From assembly GCA_029817715.1 (NCBI GenBank), contig JARUPY010000538.1:496001-560000 (forward strand): 64,000 bases of DNA, written 5' to 3'. Position numbers and translations under genes: made by a program. Origin of the DNA: Melastoma dodecandrum (Eukaryota > Streptophyta > Magnoliopsida > Myrtales > Melastomataceae). Shown here piece after piece: positions 62,471-64,000 of this stretch (the first letter of the stretch is position 1; each line of letters opens with the position of its first letter). A model generated the notes under the pieces. The model was not told the origin of the DNA. It saw only the letters and a list, made by a program, of their open reading frames with translations, and searched no databases.

Positions 62471-62479
62471 GTAAGAAAA

Positions 62480-64000
62480 TGCTAGGATTTGTTTGGTTGC
62501 GAAGAGTTTAGTTTGACGACGGTAAATACAGAGGAGATGAGATGATTGATACAAGGACAGGGAATCAGTCGTTTCCTTCCTCTTGGGGGGGATCGTGGGG
62601 CCTTTACGTGTGTTTTGGGTAAGGGCTGAATCTTTCTTTTTTTTTTTTCATTTAATTTTTCAATCGTGTATTGGATTCAAGACCTACCCACATGATTCTC
62701 TTATCCGGATTATCCGCTTTTAGGGAATCTCAACCCTTTCACATCTCCCCTCCTCTTACCAATTTTGGTTTTAGATGCTTAACATTGGAGCCATGCTGGT
62801 CGGATGATGGAGAGTGAGAAGAACATGTATATTTTTTTACTGAGTATTTGAAATTCAAATAAGAATCGAATTTTATAAAATTATCACAAAATTATGTTCG
62901 TCAAGATAAAATGATGCGATATCTTGTTTTTTAATATCTGTTGTACTACATGTCGATCCTATGAGTCGTGTCCTCTGGGTGATGGTTATCGAGACTCCAA
63001 CAACGCTTTTACCAAGCAAAAGTGAAATGGGAAAAGGGAGGGATAAGGCACTGAAAATGAGAAAGGAAAGAACGGTAGATGCGATCTCAAGAGTCCCTTC
63101 ATTTCAAACCTAACAAATACTTTATATATCTACTTTTCTACAACAAAATTTTATCTCACTGCATCCAATGAATTAATGACTGGAGAAAAAACGAACACCA
63201 CAAGATCATTGTTTTGTGTACATAATCTGGGAATATTATCAGATAGACGGTCGGTTGTTGCGATGCTACGTAGTCAAAGAGATATATTTTTCTTATGATA
63301 ATATGAATAGCGTGACGAATCTATGTTGCTTGATCAACAGGGGAACCTTGATGTTTGACTACGTTATCAGTTTGGTACATTTAAGATAAATCACCAAGAA
63401 ATCAATCCCTCCCCCCATTAAGTTTCCAAATATCCAGCCCATCACAATTCCTCCTCGTTCCTATTTAATAGCGTAGGAAAAGCCTAAACACATATTGGTT
63501 CTTTTATACCCCCGTAAAAAAAGAAATTACCATGGATTATAATAAAACTAGAATTGCATATTCAATAGTACTTGCTGCCCATCCTTTTATTCTTTCTTTC
63601 TTTTTTTTTTTGTAATCTTTTTCTTAGAATATTGTAAGATGTATTCTTTGAATTCTGATATTCGGCGGATTATTTTAGTTTCCCGCGCCCGAAGAATTGT
63701 TTTTCTTTATATTTTATGATTTGCAGGGAATGATATGAATTAAAAAGAGGAGAGTGAGAACGAGGCAATAATGTAGGAGGAGCCATTTTTACTATCGGCG
63801 TGAAGAGAAGAAAAGAAAAGCAATGAATTGAGTATTTTTGGACAGTCCTTGATAAAGGAAGAGAGGCAAAGGCCATGGGCTTCTCTTTTCTTTTTTAATA
63901 CGTTTATAATGGGGGAAGATGTCATTGGGCATGGAAATGGGGTCCCCACCCCCTCATCCTTTACGAACAAACAGGTCGTAACTGCGTGGTCATGGTTTTG
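62480..64000. other. Right-edge intergenic, no gene seen
   Basis: AT-rich and purine-rich DNA with short ORFs lacking domains, including overlapping minus-strand ones near 63670-63970. A gene starting beyond the window cannot be excluded. Confidence 0.4.

Overview
This window is nuclear DNA from a flowering plant, most likely a woody rosid eudicot. The genes have short exons, GT-AG introns (one GC-AG), plant gene families (GASA, GH3, PHT1, HOS15, MEE59, an SDN nuclease, a papain-like protease) and AT-rich intergenic DNA full of decayed transposons. Myrtales (for example pomegranate) is possible, but species cannot be settled by reading alone. There are no prokaryotic operons, CRISPR arrays or rRNA genes. 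Exon coordinates in the entries were derived by hand from splice sites and frame continuity; every multi-exon model closes in frame. Layout, left half: a CACTA-like subterminal repeat patch at the left edge; a two-exon GASA/snakin peptide gene (+); a decayed U-box (PUB4-like) fragment (-); a four-exon NRAMP metal transporter (-); a long-TIR non-autonomous transposon (7.3-8.1 kb); a DUF761 gene (+); a three-exon GH3 acyl-amido synthetase (-) with clustered auxin-response-like hexamers upstream; a PHT1 phosphate transporter (+) preceded by a short diverged copy of its own signature segment; a 14-exon HOS15 gene (-) with a SINE in one intron; and, 118-121 bp upstream of the HOS15 start codon, a 4.7-kb decayed MULE carrying a broken mudrA-like transposase and, antisense, a broken GRF zinc-finger/membrane accessory gene. 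Right half: a MEE59-like gene (-); an eight-exon plastid diaminopimelate decarboxylase (-); LINE and plant-mobile-domain remnants; a previously unflagged TDA3-like FAD-oxidoreductase pseudogene that keeps splice sites (+); an ALP1/HARBI1-like pseudogene (+); a two-exon LRR receptor-like pseudokinase (+); a DUF313-type B3 gene (-); a 12-exon DEDDh exonuclease of the SDN family (+) with one GC-AG intron; a four-exon papain-like protease (-); and a 780-bp Mutator-type MITE with a perfect 9-bp target duplication and an interior made of inverted GTACATTGTAC-type repeats. The genes are independent units, not a pathway cluster. From memory, several have Arabidopsis counterparts close together on chromosome 4 (LRR kinase At4g37250, MEE59 At4g37300, GH3.2 At4g37390, CP1 At4g36880), suggesting a conserved syntenic block; this needs checking. 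The most notable points are the MULE-borne GRF gene, the MULE beside HOS15, the palindrome-rich MITE, the GC-AG intron, the TDA3-like pseudogene, and the auxin and phosphate cis-elements.
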